Origin: Massilia antarctica
GTDB taxonomy: Bacteria > Pseudomonadota > Gammaproteobacteria > Burkholderiales > Burkholderiaceae_D
Assembly: GCF_015689335.1 (NCBI RefSeq)
Contig: NZ_CP065053.1
Location: 4,402,001-4,466,000 of the forward strand
Length of the DNA: 64,000 nt
Direction: 5' to 3'
Positions 8,523 to 16,994 of this stretch are shown one piece after another. Under the pieces are notes generated by a model. That model was not told the origin of the DNA. It worked only from the letters and a program-made list of their open reading frames with translations, and ran no database searches. Position numbers and translations under genes: made by a program. Numbering within the stretch: position 1 is the stretch's first letter; each line of letters begins with the position of its first letter.

Positions 8523-9578
8523 TCAATGCAAGGTGGCGCCGGTGTCGTGCTGGGCCCATGCGGGAATGTGCGCCATGCCCGCGCGTGCCCCCACCTCGAG
8601 CCTGGCAACCGCTGCCATGATGAGGTCGGGACGAGCGTAGTGCAGCATGTGCCCGCAGCCTTCTTCAAGCTGCAAGTCGCTGTGTGGAACTTGTTGATGG
8701 AATCTCACCGCATGGCTTTCGGCGCTGACGACCCGGTCTTCCCAGCCGGCCAGCACGGCAATCGGCAGGCGCAGTTCGGCGTAGCGTTGCGACAGGCGCG
8801 CGGCCGCGGCCGTCATCATGCCGCTCTCGGCGGCGCTGGCGCCCAGCTGTGCCGGCCGTAATGACATCCATTCCGGAAACTCGCTGAAGCGCTCCGGCAC
8901 CGCGGCCGGGCCGAACATGCGGCGCGCCAGCGCGGGCCACAGCAGGCGGCCGAGCAGCGGCGCCAGGGTATTTCTCAGCACCTGTCCCAGCAGCGGCAGC
9001 GCGGGCGCCGCCGCCAGCGGCGCATCGAGACGGACGGTCGGATAGTAGTAGCCCGACACCAGGGTAATCCCGCGCACATAGCGCGGATAATCGAGCGCCA
9101 GCGCCAGGGCGACCAGGGTTCCCCACGAATGCCCGACTATCACCGGCCGTTCCACCCCCAGCATGCGCAAGGCCTTGTAAAGCAGGCGCGCCTGCGCTTC
9201 CGGGGTCCAGCTGGTGTCGCCGGGCCGCTCGCTGTGCCCGTATCCGGGACGGTCGAACGCGATCACGCGATGCGATCCGGCGGCCTTGTCGAGCAAGCCG
9301 CTGACGGCGAAGTCGTCCGCATGCAAGCCATTCCCGTGCAGCAGTACCAGCGGTGGTCCATCGCCTTGCTCAAGATAGTGCAGGCGCACGCCATCGACCT
9401 CGATGACCTGGCCCTGCGCGGGATTGGCCAGCTCGGCCTCGCGCTTTCTCGCCTGCACATACACGGCCGCCGCGGCCAGGCCGGCGGCGGCGACCAGGGC
9501 GATGCTGCCCCAGCCTGGCGTGCGCGGCTCGGTATAGGTGGAAATGCGGTTCGGCATGGCGGTGCGGTCGTAAGGCAT
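8523..9578 (-). CDS. Membrane-anchored alpha/beta hydrolase
   Basis: A 351-residue protein. A hydrophobic segment at residues about 24-41 (GSIALVAAAGLAAAAVYV) is followed by basic KRE residues and should anchor it in the inner membrane. The alpha/beta-hydrolase domain shows the oxyanion loop VLLHGNG near residue 80, FDRPGYGHS near 108-116, the nucleophile elbow GHSWGT with Ser151, the acid in GWEDRVV, and the catalytic His in EEGCGHMLHY. The substrate is unknown; ester or epoxide/haloalkane-type hydrolysis are possible for this fold. A CAGGAAC site precedes ATG 9578, while an internal ATG at 9557 is the alternative. The EcsC-like gene lies upstream on the same strand about 115 bp away. Confidence 0.85.
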   Translation of the reverse strand: MPYDRTAMPNRISTYTEPRTPGWGSIALVAAAGLAAAAVYVQARKREAELANPAQGQVIEVDGVRLHYLEQGDGPPLVLLHGNGLHADDFAVSGLLDKAAGSHRVIAFDRPGYGHSERPGDTSWTPEAQARLLYKALRMLGVERPVIVGHSWGTLVALALALDYPRYVRGITLVSGYYYPTVRLDAPLAAAPALPLLGQVLRNTLAPLLGRLLWPALARRMFGPAAVPERFSEFPEWMSLRPAQLGASAAESGMMTAAAARLSQRYAELRLPIAVLAGWEDRVVSAESHAVRFHQQVPHSDLQLEEGCGHMLHYARPDLIMAAVARLEVGARAGMAHIPAWAQHDTGATLH

Positions 9579-9692
9579 GTTGTTCCTGCGGCAGGTTGAT
9601 GAGTGGCTGTCGTGGACGTACTGTGCCTTTTGCGTTCGTGACTGGTCTGTGCGCCAGTCAACAGTGCGGGCACCTTCGCGGCTGCGCCTCGC

Positions 9693-10505
9693 TCAGCCTT
9701 CCAGTTGCAGGTAAGCGGCGCTGACCGAATCCGGGCCGTACAGACGCTCCAGCCGGCGCACCGTGAAATGGCCGCGCGCCATGTCCTGGAAATGGTTGAT
9801 GAACAAGGTGTTGACCAGCGCGCCGCCGGCCGCGCCGATGATCGGCACCATCATCGCCGCCGCCTTCTGCGACACGTGGACATTGAAGCGGGTGGCGATC
9901 TGGGCGATCAGGCGCACCAGCGCCGGTGCGCTTTCGTTGGCCAGGCTGTGTTTGGCGAGATAGACCGTCGCCTCGGACATGGCCTGCGCCAGCGCGACGC
10001 GCGCCGCGTAGTAGCCCGAGTCCGATGCATCGTCGGCAGCCGTCTTGCCGCCCAGTGAAAACACCATCAGGCAAGCCAGCTGCGCTTCGCCCGAGGCCAG
10101 GTTTTCGCCTTGCGCGCGGCCGATGTCGGCGATCGAGCGCAGCATCACGACCGTGGACACCGGCAGCTCGAGCGCCAGGCCGGCGATGCCGAAGGCGCCA
10201 CCGGCGGCGCCGCTCAGCGCCACCGCCGCGCTATGCAACTTGGGGAAAGACGAGGTGCCGGACGGGCGCAAGGTGGCATTGGCCACGTTCAGGCATTTGG
10301 TCAGCGAGGCGTTGGTGACGGCGGCAATCTTGCTGGTCCACGCGGCGGGCAGGGCCTTGACCGCCGCTTCGAGCGGCATGCCGATCACGTCGGTGATGCG
10401 GGCCACGTAGCCGGGATGTTCGAGCAAGCGCTTGGCTTGCTGCAATTGCTCCAGGTGCTCCTGCGACAAGCGCGGCGCGCTGCCGGCCGGGTGTTCACGT
10501 TCCAT
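9693..10505 (-). CDS. EcsC family protein
   Basis: A 270-residue protein with the EcsC-type arrangement. An N-terminal helical region (LEHPGYVARITDVIGMPLEAAVKALP) precedes a hydrophobic centre (SGAAGGAFGIAGLALELPVSTVVMLRSIADI). A glycine-rich hydrophobic C-terminal part (MMVPIIGAAGGALVNTLFINHFQDMARGHFTVRRLE) follows. The role of the family is poorly defined; the name comes from a Bacillus ABC-transporter-linked gene. GAGGAATC immediately before ATG 10505 supports this start over an in-frame one at 10595. Confidence 0.85.
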   Translation of the reverse strand: MEREHPAGSAPRLSQEHLEQLQQAKRLLEHPGYVARITDVIGMPLEAAVKALPAAWTSKIAAVTNASLTKCLNVANATLRPSGTSSFPKLHSAAVALSGAAGGAFGIAGLALELPVSTVVMLRSIADIGRAQGENLASGEAQLACLMVFSLGGKTAADDASDSGYYAARVALAQAMSEATVYLAKHSLANESAPALVRLIAQIATRFNVHVSQKAAAMMVPIIGAAGGALVNTLFINHFQDMARGHFTVRRLERLYGPDSVSAAYLQLEG

Positions 10506-10631
10506 GATTCCTCGCTGATCAGATGCCGCTGCGCACGGTGCGCCGGGGCGATGCCTGGAGTATAGGCGAGTCGCGCCAGGCCGGCCCGCGCGCACGAAAG
10601 CGCTGGCGGAACACTGCTACAATCCGCGTAT

Positions 10632-10645
10632 TGATAGCGCTAACA
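10632..10645. promoter_or_regulatory. LacI/GntR-type operator palindrome before the lactonase gene
   Basis: TGATAGCGCTAACA is nearly symmetric about a central GCGC and closely resembles the TGTTAGCGCTAACA-type operators bound by gluconate-type LacI-family repressors. It ends 16 bp before the ATG of the SMP-30/gluconolactonase-like gene, where a bound repressor would block transcription or initiation. Confidence 0.5.
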
Positions 10646-10661
10646 TTTACGAAAGAGTTCG

Positions 10662-11654
10662 ATGCTGCCGACCCTGACACTGCATTCCCCGGCGCGCCTG
10701 GTTTTGCGCCCGGTTTTGCGCCTGGTCCTGCGCCTGGCCCTGGCCGTGCCGCTCGGCTGGACCGTCACGCAAGGCGCGGCGGCAGCCCAATGTGCCGGTG
10801 TTGCCCCCGCCGGCACCTTGAGCGCGGCGAGGGTGGCCGGTACGGCGCCGATCCACGCCGAAGCGGGACTGTACGAAGGCCCGGTGTGGATCGGCGACTC
10901 CCTGTATTTTTCCGATTTCACCTTCGGCCCCGGTTTTCCGTCGCGGATCCAGCGGCTGGGGCCGGACGGCAAGGTCAGCACCGCGATCGCCGACAGCGGC
11001 AGCAACGGCCTGGCGGTCGATGCGCGCGGCAACATCGTGGCCGGCACCCACAAATACAAGGGCGTATCGCGCTTCGCGCTCCCCGGCGGCAAGCGCACCC
11101 TGGTCGCAGGCATTTACAACGGCAAGGTCTTCAATTCGCCAAACGACCTTGCCATTGCCGCCGACGGCACGATTTACTTCACCGATCCCGCCTTCCAGCG
11201 CGACGCCGCCCCGGGCGGGCAGGATGGCACCTATGTTTACCGGGTGGCGCCCGGCGGCAAGGTGACGGTGGTCGAACGCGCCATCGCCAATCCGAACGGG
11301 GTGGCGTTATCGCCGGCGGGCGATATCCTGTATGTGAATGGCGGCGGCGAGCACGGCGTGCTGCGCGCCTACCCCATCGTGCGCGGGGTGCCGGGCAAGG
11401 GACGCGACCTGGTCACGGGGCTGGCCGTGCCGGATGGGATGACGGTCGATTGCCAGGGCAATATTTACGTGACCGAACACACGGCGCAGCGCCTGCGGGT
11501 GTTTTCGCCGGCCGGCAAGGCGCTGGCCGTGGTCAGGGTCGACGCCAACATCACCAACGCGGCTTTTGGCGGTGCGGACGGCAAGACCTTGTACATGACG
11601 GGCGCGGGCGCCGTCTGGCAAATCCGGCTGGGCCTGGCCGGACAGCCTTATTAG
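10662..11654 (+). CDS. Exported SMP-30/gluconolactonase-like beta-propeller
   Basis: A 330-residue protein with an Arg-rich start and hydrophobic segment ending AAAAQ, a signal peptide for export. The remainder is an SMP-30/gluconolactonase/LRE-type six-bladed propeller. It has the metal-ligand glutamate in LYEGPVW, the Asn in NSPNDLAIAADGTIYFTDP, the Asn in NPNGVALSPAGDILYV, and the Asp in VPDGMTVDCQGNIYV. Family members hydrolyse sugar lactones or act as calcium-dependent esterases. A gluconate-type operator just upstream supports an aldonate/lactone role (inference). It is divergently placed from the EcsC gene. Confidence 0.85.
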   Translation: MLPTLTLHSPARLVLRPVLRLVLRLALAVPLGWTVTQGAAAAQCAGVAPAGTLSAARVAGTAPIHAEAGLYEGPVWIGDSLYFSDFTFGPGFPSRIQRLGPDGKVSTAIADSGSNGLAVDARGNIVAGTHKYKGVSRFALPGGKRTLVAGIYNGKVFNSPNDLAIAADGTIYFTDPAFQRDAAPGGQDGTYVYRVAPGGKVTVVERAIANPNGVALSPAGDILYVNGGGEHGVLRAYPIVRGVPGKGRDLVTGLAVPDGMTVDCQGNIYVTEHTAQRLRVFSPAGKALAVVRVDANITNAAFGGADGKTLYMTGAGAVWQIRLGLAGQPY

Positions 11655-11763
11655 CATCGGGAGGGGTGCGATTTTGATGATTTATGTTAAGAGTCGAACA
11701 TACGCCGCAAGTCCGGGTGCGCATACTCGGTGCATGCAGTAACTGTTCTCACCGAAAGACATC

Positions 11764-11850
11764 ATGAAAACCGCGCAGTTGACCGTTTCACGCCATGCCC
11801 GCATCGCCATCGCCATGTTTATGCGCTGCACCGCGCGCCGGAGCGTCTGA
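11764..11850 (+). CDS. Possible 28-residue leader peptide
   Basis: A short frame MKTAQLTVSRHARIAIAMFM continues RCTARRSV and stops at 11850, one base before the ATG of the next small gene. The tight junction suggests translational coupling. No homologue is recognised and the call rests on position only. Confidence 0.25.
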   Translation: MKTAQLTVSRHARIAIAMFMRCTARRSV

Positions 11851-11851
11851 C

Positions 11852-12043
11852 ATGAAAACCACCAAACCCGATCCCCAGCCAGCCTCGCGCATCGAACGCG
11901 AAATCGAGCGCGAGCGCGAGCAGCGCCACAAGAACGATGACGAGCGTTCGGGCACCAGCCCAGCCTCCGATTTCCGCATCAAGGATGCGCGCGATAGCAG
12001 CGATTCCGGTATTTTGCACCGCTCGCGTTCGCGCTACGACTGA
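11852..12043 (+). CDS. Small charged hypothetical protein
   Basis: A 63-residue, highly charged protein beginning MKTTKPDPQPASRIEREIER, with an ER/EQR-rich central helix and a Ser/Asp/Arg tail. It contains no hydrophobic core. GGAG lies about 10 bp before the ATG. It is probably a small stress or nucleic-acid-associated protein, but no family is recognisable. Confidence 0.45.
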   Translation: MKTTKPDPQPASRIEREIEREREQRHKNDDERSGTSPASDFRIKDARDSSDSGILHRSRSRYD

Positions 12044-12186
12044 GCCGTCGCCGCGGCGCAGGCTGCGGACCGCCACACGGTGGCGGAGGATGCATTGCTG
12101 TCTTGACACGCTTGCCTGACACAACCAGAATGGGACGTTCTGGTTGCCGGCGGCCGCGCCGCGACCGCTTTTGTCAGGAGCAAGCC

Positions 12187-12804
12187 GTGACCCGTTTCCG
12201 TAATAATTCCGATCGCCTGCTGGAAGTGACCCTTCAAAACGAGAAGGTGCTTGCCATCGCCGGTTCCATGGTCGCCTACACGGGCACCATCAAGTTCGAA
12301 AAATCCATCCTCGGCGGCGAGGGCATTTTTGGCGCCCTCAAGCGCAAGGTGACCAACGAGGGCATGCAGCTGATGCAAACCTCGGGCACCGGCACCGTGT
12401 TTTTCGCCCAGGATGCGGCCGAAATCACCGTGATCCCGCTGGCTGGCGAAAAGATGATCATCGAAAGCAGCAGCCTGCTGGCTTACGATACCTCGCTCAA
12501 GACCGGCACCAGTTTTGCCGGCCTGCGCGGCGCCGCTTCGGGCCAGGGCTTGTTCAGCACCACGGTCGAGGGGCAGGGCAACATCGCCGTCATCTCGCGC
12601 GGCAACCTGATCATGCTGGAAGTGACACCCGCCAACCCGCTGCGCGTCGATCCGGACGCCTTCGTCGGCTACAAGGGCAATATCACCCAGGAATTCGTGT
12701 TCGACGTGAACTGGCGCACCATGGTCGGCCAGTCGTCGGGCGAGTCCTACCAGCACAAGTTCACCGGCCAGGGCGTGGTCTTCATCCAGCCCGCGGAACG
12801 CTGA
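12187..12804 (+). CDS. AIM24 family protein (first of three)
   Basis: A 205-residue protein of the AIM24/DUF124 family. It reads through a GTG start at 12187 because TCAGGAG lies at the right distance and no ATG fits; an upstream ATG at 12103 would add Arg-rich residues. Typical features are LEVTLQNEKVLAIAGSMVAYTG, the LMQTSGTGTVFFA strand, ITVIPLAGEKMIIESSSLLAYD, FSTTVEGQGNIAVISRGN and the ending SGESYQHKFTGQGVVFIQ. The fold is a beta-sandwich repeat. The yeast relative acts in mitochondrial membrane organisation; the bacterial role is undefined. Two further AIM24 genes follow immediately. Confidence 0.88.
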   Translation: MTRFRNNSDRLLEVTLQNEKVLAIAGSMVAYTGTIKFEKSILGGEGIFGALKRKVTNEGMQLMQTSGTGTVFFAQDAAEITVIPLAGEKMIIESSSLLAYDTSLKTGTSFAGLRGAASGQGLFSTTVEGQGNIAVISRGNLIMLEVTPANPLRVDPDAFVGYKGNITQEFVFDVNWRTMVGQSSGESYQHKFTGQGVVFIQPAER

Positions 12805-12854
12805 CAGGGCAGCGCGCACGCGCTCTTGAACAATCGAATTATCTGGAGAATGCC

Positions 12855-13496
12855 ATGCCGGCGTATCAGCAAATCAATGAAAAAATGATTGAGGTCAAAC
12901 TCAATAATGAAGAAGTCTTTGCCAAGAAGGGGGCGATGATTTCGTACCAGGGCGAGGTCGCGTTCAGCCGCTCCTTTCTGGCGGGACAGGGCGTGCAGAC
13001 CCTGGCCATGCGCGCCGCCACCAACGAGGGCTATTCCCTGATGCTGGCCAAGGGCAGCGGTTCGGTCTACTACGCCTACGACGGCCTGTTCGTCACCATC
13101 ATCCCGGTGCGCGGCGATACCTTGTACGTGGAAAGCGACAATGTGCTCGCCTTCGATGCGCGCCTGACCGCAGGCACCATGTTCCTCGGTAACCAGGGCG
13201 GCTTGCAGGGCATCGTGCGCGGGGCGGTATCCGGCCAGGGTTTGTTTACCAGCACCTTCCAGGGCACGGGCGAGGTGGCGATTCTGTCCGACGGCAACGC
13301 CATCGGCTTGCCGGTCACCCCGGATGTGCCGGTCTTCGTCGATCCGCAAGCCTATATCGGCCACACCGGGCAGTTGAGCTCCGCCATCGTCACCGACCTG
13401 AACTGGAAGACTTTCGTCGGCCAGGCATCGGGCGAGTCGTATCAAGTCAAATTCAGCGGCCAGGGCACGGTCTATATCCAAGCGAGCGAGAGGTAA
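12855..13496 (+). CDS. AIM24 family protein (second of three)
   Basis: A 213-residue AIM24-family protein with the same plan as its upstream neighbour: IEVKLNNEEVFAKKGAMISYQG, LMLAKGSGSVYYAYDG, FVTIIPVRGDTLYVESDNVLAFD, FTSTFQGTGEVAILSDGNA and SGESYQVKFSGQGTVYIQASER. A CTGGAGAATGCC ribosome site precedes the ATG. It lies 50 bp after the first copy and 3 bp before the third, so the three are almost certainly one transcript. The aligned blocks indicate tandem duplication and divergence. Confidence 0.9.
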   Translation: MPAYQQINEKMIEVKLNNEEVFAKKGAMISYQGEVAFSRSFLAGQGVQTLAMRAATNEGYSLMLAKGSGSVYYAYDGLFVTIIPVRGDTLYVESDNVLAFDARLTAGTMFLGNQGGLQGIVRGAVSGQGLFTSTFQGTGEVAILSDGNAIGLPVTPDVPVFVDPQAYIGHTGQLSSAIVTDLNWKTFVGQASGESYQVKFSGQGTVYIQASER

Positions 13497-13499
13497 ATC

Positions 13500-14237
13500 A
13501 TGACAATCTACAATCCAGCGAACTTGCCCAAGAACGATAACCTGAACCGGTTCGCCTTCGTGGTCGACGTGACTGACCAGATCTTCATCCGCAAGGGCAA
13601 GATGATCGCCTTTTACGGCAACCTGAGCTTCGAGGCCATGGGCAGCAGCGTCATCGACATGCTGGCGCGCCGCGCTTTCAATGCGCCGAAATACATCCAC
13701 AATTTCGTGGTGGCGCAGGGCCAGGGCCAGCTGATTTTGGGTGACAACGGCAACGACCTTGCTTGTTACGACCTGGACGCGGCCAATATGACCATCCGCG
13801 CCAAGAATTTGCTGGGCTTTTCCAAGAATGTGATTTGCCAGGAATCGACCCTGCCGGGCTACCTGACCCTGCTCGGGACCGGCAAGGTGATCGCGTCCTC
13901 GAACGGACCGGTGCACTTTTTGGAACTGCCGTGCCGGGTGGACGAGCAGGCCGTGCTGGGCTGGGCCGATTGCCCGAGTCCGTCGTATCGCTACGATTAC
14001 GAGCACGTCAAGGGATTTGTCTCGACCGTGGGCGCGCTGACGGGCTTTACCTTGTCGGGCGAGGAAAAACAGGTCGACTTTACGGGGGCGGGGACGGTGC
14101 TGGTGCAGTCGTCCGAGCTGGAACTGAGCGGCAGTTCGACCTTGTCGCACCTGCTGGCGCAGTTGCCGATGCTGGGCAAGGAAGAATTGAGCCAGCTCGG
14201 CATGTCGGTGCAGCAGCATAGCCAGCAACGCCGTTAA
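13500..14237 (+). CDS. AIM24 family protein (third, divergent, of three)
   Basis: A 245-residue protein beginning 3 bp after the second AIM24 gene stops, with GAGAGGTAAATC as ribosome site. It keeps the family pattern (FVVDVTDQIFIRKGKMIAFYGNL, VVAQGQGQLILGDNGND, MTIRAKNLLGFS, LLGTGKVIASSNGP). It replaces the SGESYQ-KF ending by SGEEKQVDFTGAGTVLVQSSEL and adds a Ser/Leu/Gln-rich tail of about 35 residues. It could be a specialised subunit of a hetero-oligomer with the other two (inference). The stop is only 12 bp from the end of the convergent transporter gene. Confidence 0.85.
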   Translation: MTIYNPANLPKNDNLNRFAFVVDVTDQIFIRKGKMIAFYGNLSFEAMGSSVIDMLARRAFNAPKYIHNFVVAQGQGQLILGDNGNDLACYDLDAANMTIRAKNLLGFSKNVICQESTLPGYLTLLGTGKVIASSNGPVHFLELPCRVDEQAVLGWADCPSPSYRYDYEHVKGFVSTVGALTGFTLSGEEKQVDFTGAGTVLVQSSELELSGSSTLSHLLAQLPMLGKEELSQLGMSVQQHSQQRR

Positions 14238-14249
14238 GGCAGCGCGCGG

Positions 14250-15215
14250 TCAGCCATGCGCCACGGCCTGCTCGGCCACCGGCTGTACCGCGTGCATCCT
14301 CACCGCCCACACCACACCAGCCACCAGCAAGCCAATCGCCGCCATTTCCAGCACCCTGGGGAATTGGCGGTGATACACAAAGCCATACAGCAGCGCGAAC
14401 AGGGTTTCGAACAGGATCAACTGGCCCGACAGGGTGACCGGCACTCTCCGGCTGGCGATATTCCACAGGTGGTTGCCGATCACTGAGGCGCCGAGGGCGA
14501 GCAGGGTGTTGGTGATCCAGAACGCGGTCCAGTTGCGTCCGCTCGCCACGCCGGCGGCGCCGGTGACGTCGCCATGCCAGATGGCGAAGGCGAGCGCACC
14601 GACCGCCAGTGCGATCAGGCCGCTGGCCATGCCGTACAGCGCCGACCACTCGGCGCTGCTGAAATGCGCGTTGCGCTTGAGGAAGCGCGCATTGTCGAGG
14701 GCGTACCAACTCCAGCACAGCAGCGCACCGAAGGCGCACAGCACGCCCAGCAAGGTCGCGCCGGGCGACGCCCCGCTGGCGCGCGCGTGCAGGAACACAT
14801 CGATATTAATACAGGCGATGCCGGCGGCGACCACCAGCAATGGCAGCGCCAGTTGCGACAGGGGAACGGCGCCATGATCCTTGCGCCCGAGCAGGGTGAC
14901 GGTGATCGGCAGCAGGCCGATGATGAGCGAGGTCGGCGCCACGCCAGCCAGTTTGACACCAAGCGCCAGCAGCATGTAATAGACGATATTGCCGGCCAGC
15001 GCGTGGCGCACCAGCGCGCCACAGTCGCTGCGGTCGAGCCGGCCCAACAGGCCGCGCAGTCGCGGCAGCATCAGCCCGGTGGCGATGGCGCCGTAGGCAA
15101 TATAGCGCCCCACGGCCAGTTCGACCGGCGAAAACGCCGCCAGCAATTCCGGCACGATGAACACCATGCCCCACATCGCGCCGGCCAGCAGGCCGCACAG
15201 TACGCCATTCCACAT
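14250..15215 (-). CDS. EamA/DMT-type inner-membrane transporter
   Basis: A 321-residue integral membrane protein with about ten hydrophobic segments in two repeated halves, the EamA drug/metabolite transporter layout. The first half begins MWNGVLCGLLAGAMWGMVFI with PVELAVGRYIAYG. The second begins near ATLLGVLCAFGALLCWSWYALDNAR and ends with LILFETLFALLYGFVYH and MAAIGLLVAGVVW. The substrate is unknown. ATG 15215 puts the first membrane segment at the N-terminus; an in-frame ATG at 15263 would add 16 polar residues. Confidence 0.85.
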   Translation of the reverse strand: MWNGVLCGLLAGAMWGMVFIVPELLAAFSPVELAVGRYIAYGAIATGLMLPRLRGLLGRLDRSDCGALVRHALAGNIVYYMLLALGVKLAGVAPTSLIIGLLPITVTLLGRKDHGAVPLSQLALPLLVVAAGIACINIDVFLHARASGASPGATLLGVLCAFGALLCWSWYALDNARFLKRNAHFSSAEWSALYGMASGLIALAVGALAFAIWHGDVTGAAGVASGRNWTAFWITNTLLALGASVIGNHLWNIASRRVPVTLSGQLILFETLFALLYGFVYHRQFPRVLEMAAIGLLVAGVVWAVRMHAVQPVAEQAVAHG

Positions 15216-15263
15216 CGATTTATTCCCGTCGCGCGATGACACCAAAGTCCGCCAGTGTCGCAC

Positions 15264-15723
15264 GAAGCGGGGAGGGTTGCTGGCGTATCGAGGATGTCAG
15301 CCGAAACCTCGCGCTTGCTAATGAAGTAAAACACGCCGTACACTGAGACTTTCTCGGCGTCTCCTATTGTTAAGGGTTGTAGGATGCCTGCCCTTTATCG
15401 AGAATGCAATAGGACCGCTGGCCCGAGCGGGCAGGCGTCGTACAAGCCTCAAGGGAGGAAACCGTGGGATGTGTCGTTGCGGCCCGATGTTCTACGGGCC
15501 TATGGGGATTTGACTGATCGGATGACTGCAGAATGCTCCGGTAGCCCAGCTAAACCTGTCACCGGGACCACGTTTTGGCCTGCGACGGGACCGGCGTCTC
15601 CTACTTTGGTTGATACTCCCTGCGCTCGGAGGCCAAATTTCTGTGAATGACACAGCCGTCCCCCTGCGTCGGGTCGTGACGCAGTCGATGGTGGATCGGT
15701 TGAACGCATTGGCATGAACTGCG
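15264..15723. other. Gene-free boundary region between the chromosome and the mobile island
   Basis: About 460 bp upstream of the EamA gene and downstream of the IS91-type transposase. An 88-codon open frame (15384-15650) has no motif and unconvincing composition. The part next to the transposase stop should contain the replication-origin end (oriIS) of the IS91-type element, but I cannot define its last base. Confidence 0.4.
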
Positions 15724-16942
15724 TCATATCGCACCTCGCAACGCAGGTGGCGCTCTGATTGAGTAGTGACGTGGCGAAGTCGCGGTAATGACCATGCCGG
15801 CACCGCAGTGAGGACAGACGAAGGTCGCTTGGGCGGTCTCGGTTTGCGGGTCTTTGACTGGTTGGACCTGGGCGGGGATCTGCAGCAGTCGGCGAACGTG
15901 TGCGAGATTGCTTTTGCGCCTGGCATTGGCAAGAAGCCCATAGTGGCGAATGCGGTGAAAGCCGCTCGGCAGCACGTGCAGCAGGAAGCGGCGCATGAAT
16001 TCGGCCGCTGCGAGTGTCATGGCCTTGACCGGCGTTCTCCCTTTGGCGCGATAGTCTTTCCAGCGAAACGTGACGCCTCGTTCATCGAGCGCAATTAGGC
16101 GCTGGTTCGAGATGGCCACACGGTGGGTATAGCGGGACAGATAGGCCAGCACTGCCTGCGGGCCCGCGAATGGTCGCTTGGCATACATTACCCATTCACA
16201 TTTGCGCAGCGGCGCCAGCCAGTCGGCGAACGCGCGCACCTCCGCCAACCCAGCATACTCGCCGAAGAACTGTAGTTGCCCGGCTCCGTGGGCCTGCGCG
16301 AGCGCTTCAAGGAAGCGCCGCCGGAACAGGCGCGAAAGCACCCGTACCGGCAAGAAGAAGCCATGCTTGCACGCTACCCAGCGCGCGCCATCAGGCGACA
16401 GACCGCCGCCGGGAACAATGCCGTGCACATGGGGATGATGCGTGAGTGCCGATCCCCATGTGTGCAAGACCATCGTCATGCCGGATCTGTGCGCCCAGGT
16501 GTTTGGGGTCGGCGGCGATGGTGCGCATTGTCTCAGCGGCGATATCGAACAGCAGGCCATACACCACGGTCTTGTTGTACCAGGCGATGGCCGCAATCGG
16601 GGCCGGCAAAGTGAACACCACATGGTAGTACTCGACCGGAAGCAAATCGGCTTGGCGTGCTTCGAGCCAGCGCTTGGCAGCCCTGGCCTGACACTTCGGG
16701 CAATGGCGGTTGCGGCACGAGTTATAGGCGATTTCCGCGTGACCGCAACCGTCGCAGTGCAGCGCGTGTCCTCCCAGCGCCGCACTGCGACACTGTTCGA
16801 TGGCCGACATTACCTTGGGCTGGCCCAAGCTCAATCGTTCCGTCTGCCGCCAGGCAGGGCCGTGGCGGCGAAAGATGTCAGCAACTTCAAGGGCAAGCCG
16901 TGTCGTGGCCACGACCTTCGTCTGTCGCACGGCCAGCTGCAT
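15724..16942 (-). pseudogene. IS91-family transposase, broken by a frameshift
   Basis: Two adjacent minus-strand frames together give one IS91-type rolling-circle transposase. The N-terminal frame carries the zinc-binding domain (HCDGCGHAEIAYNSCRNRHCPKCQ, given here to show the CxxC...CxxxRxCPxC spacing). The C-terminal frame carries HHPHVHGIVPGGG, the histidine motif, and the YLSRYTHRVAISN region of the tyrosine transposase, ending in a CPHCG motif. The frames join near 16483: an extra base in CCGGAT at 16481-16486 turns the expected QIGMTMVLHTWG into QIRHDDGLAHMG. ATG 16942 is the likely start; ATG 16987 is possible. With the frameshift the protein should be inactive. Confidence 0.85.
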
Positions 16943-16950
16943 AGCTGTCA

Positions 16951-16981
16951 AAGAACCGCAGCCTGTAGGGCTGCGGTTCTT
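16951..16981. repeat. Perfect 13-bp hairpin just upstream of the IS91-type transposase
   Basis: AAGAACCGCAGCC (16951-16963) and GGCTGCGGTTCTT (16969-16981) are perfectly complementary around a 5-base loop, followed on the plus strand by T-rich sequence. The position at the 5' side of the transposase suits a terIS-type end hairpin or a terminator protecting the element from outside transcription. Confidence 0.5.
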
Positions 16982-16985
16982 TGCC

Positions 16986-16994
16986 ATTTTAAGG
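16986..16994. repeat. Left 9-bp target-site duplication of IS4-type copy 1
   Basis: ATTTTAAGG here is repeated exactly at 18480-18488, on the other side of the element. Confidence 0.9.

Noticed and set aside
15384..15650. 88-codon frame MPALYRECNRTAGP...
   Set aside because: No motif, no good ribosome site and Pro/Arg/Thr-rich composition. I treat it as non-coding boundary sequence of the mobile island.
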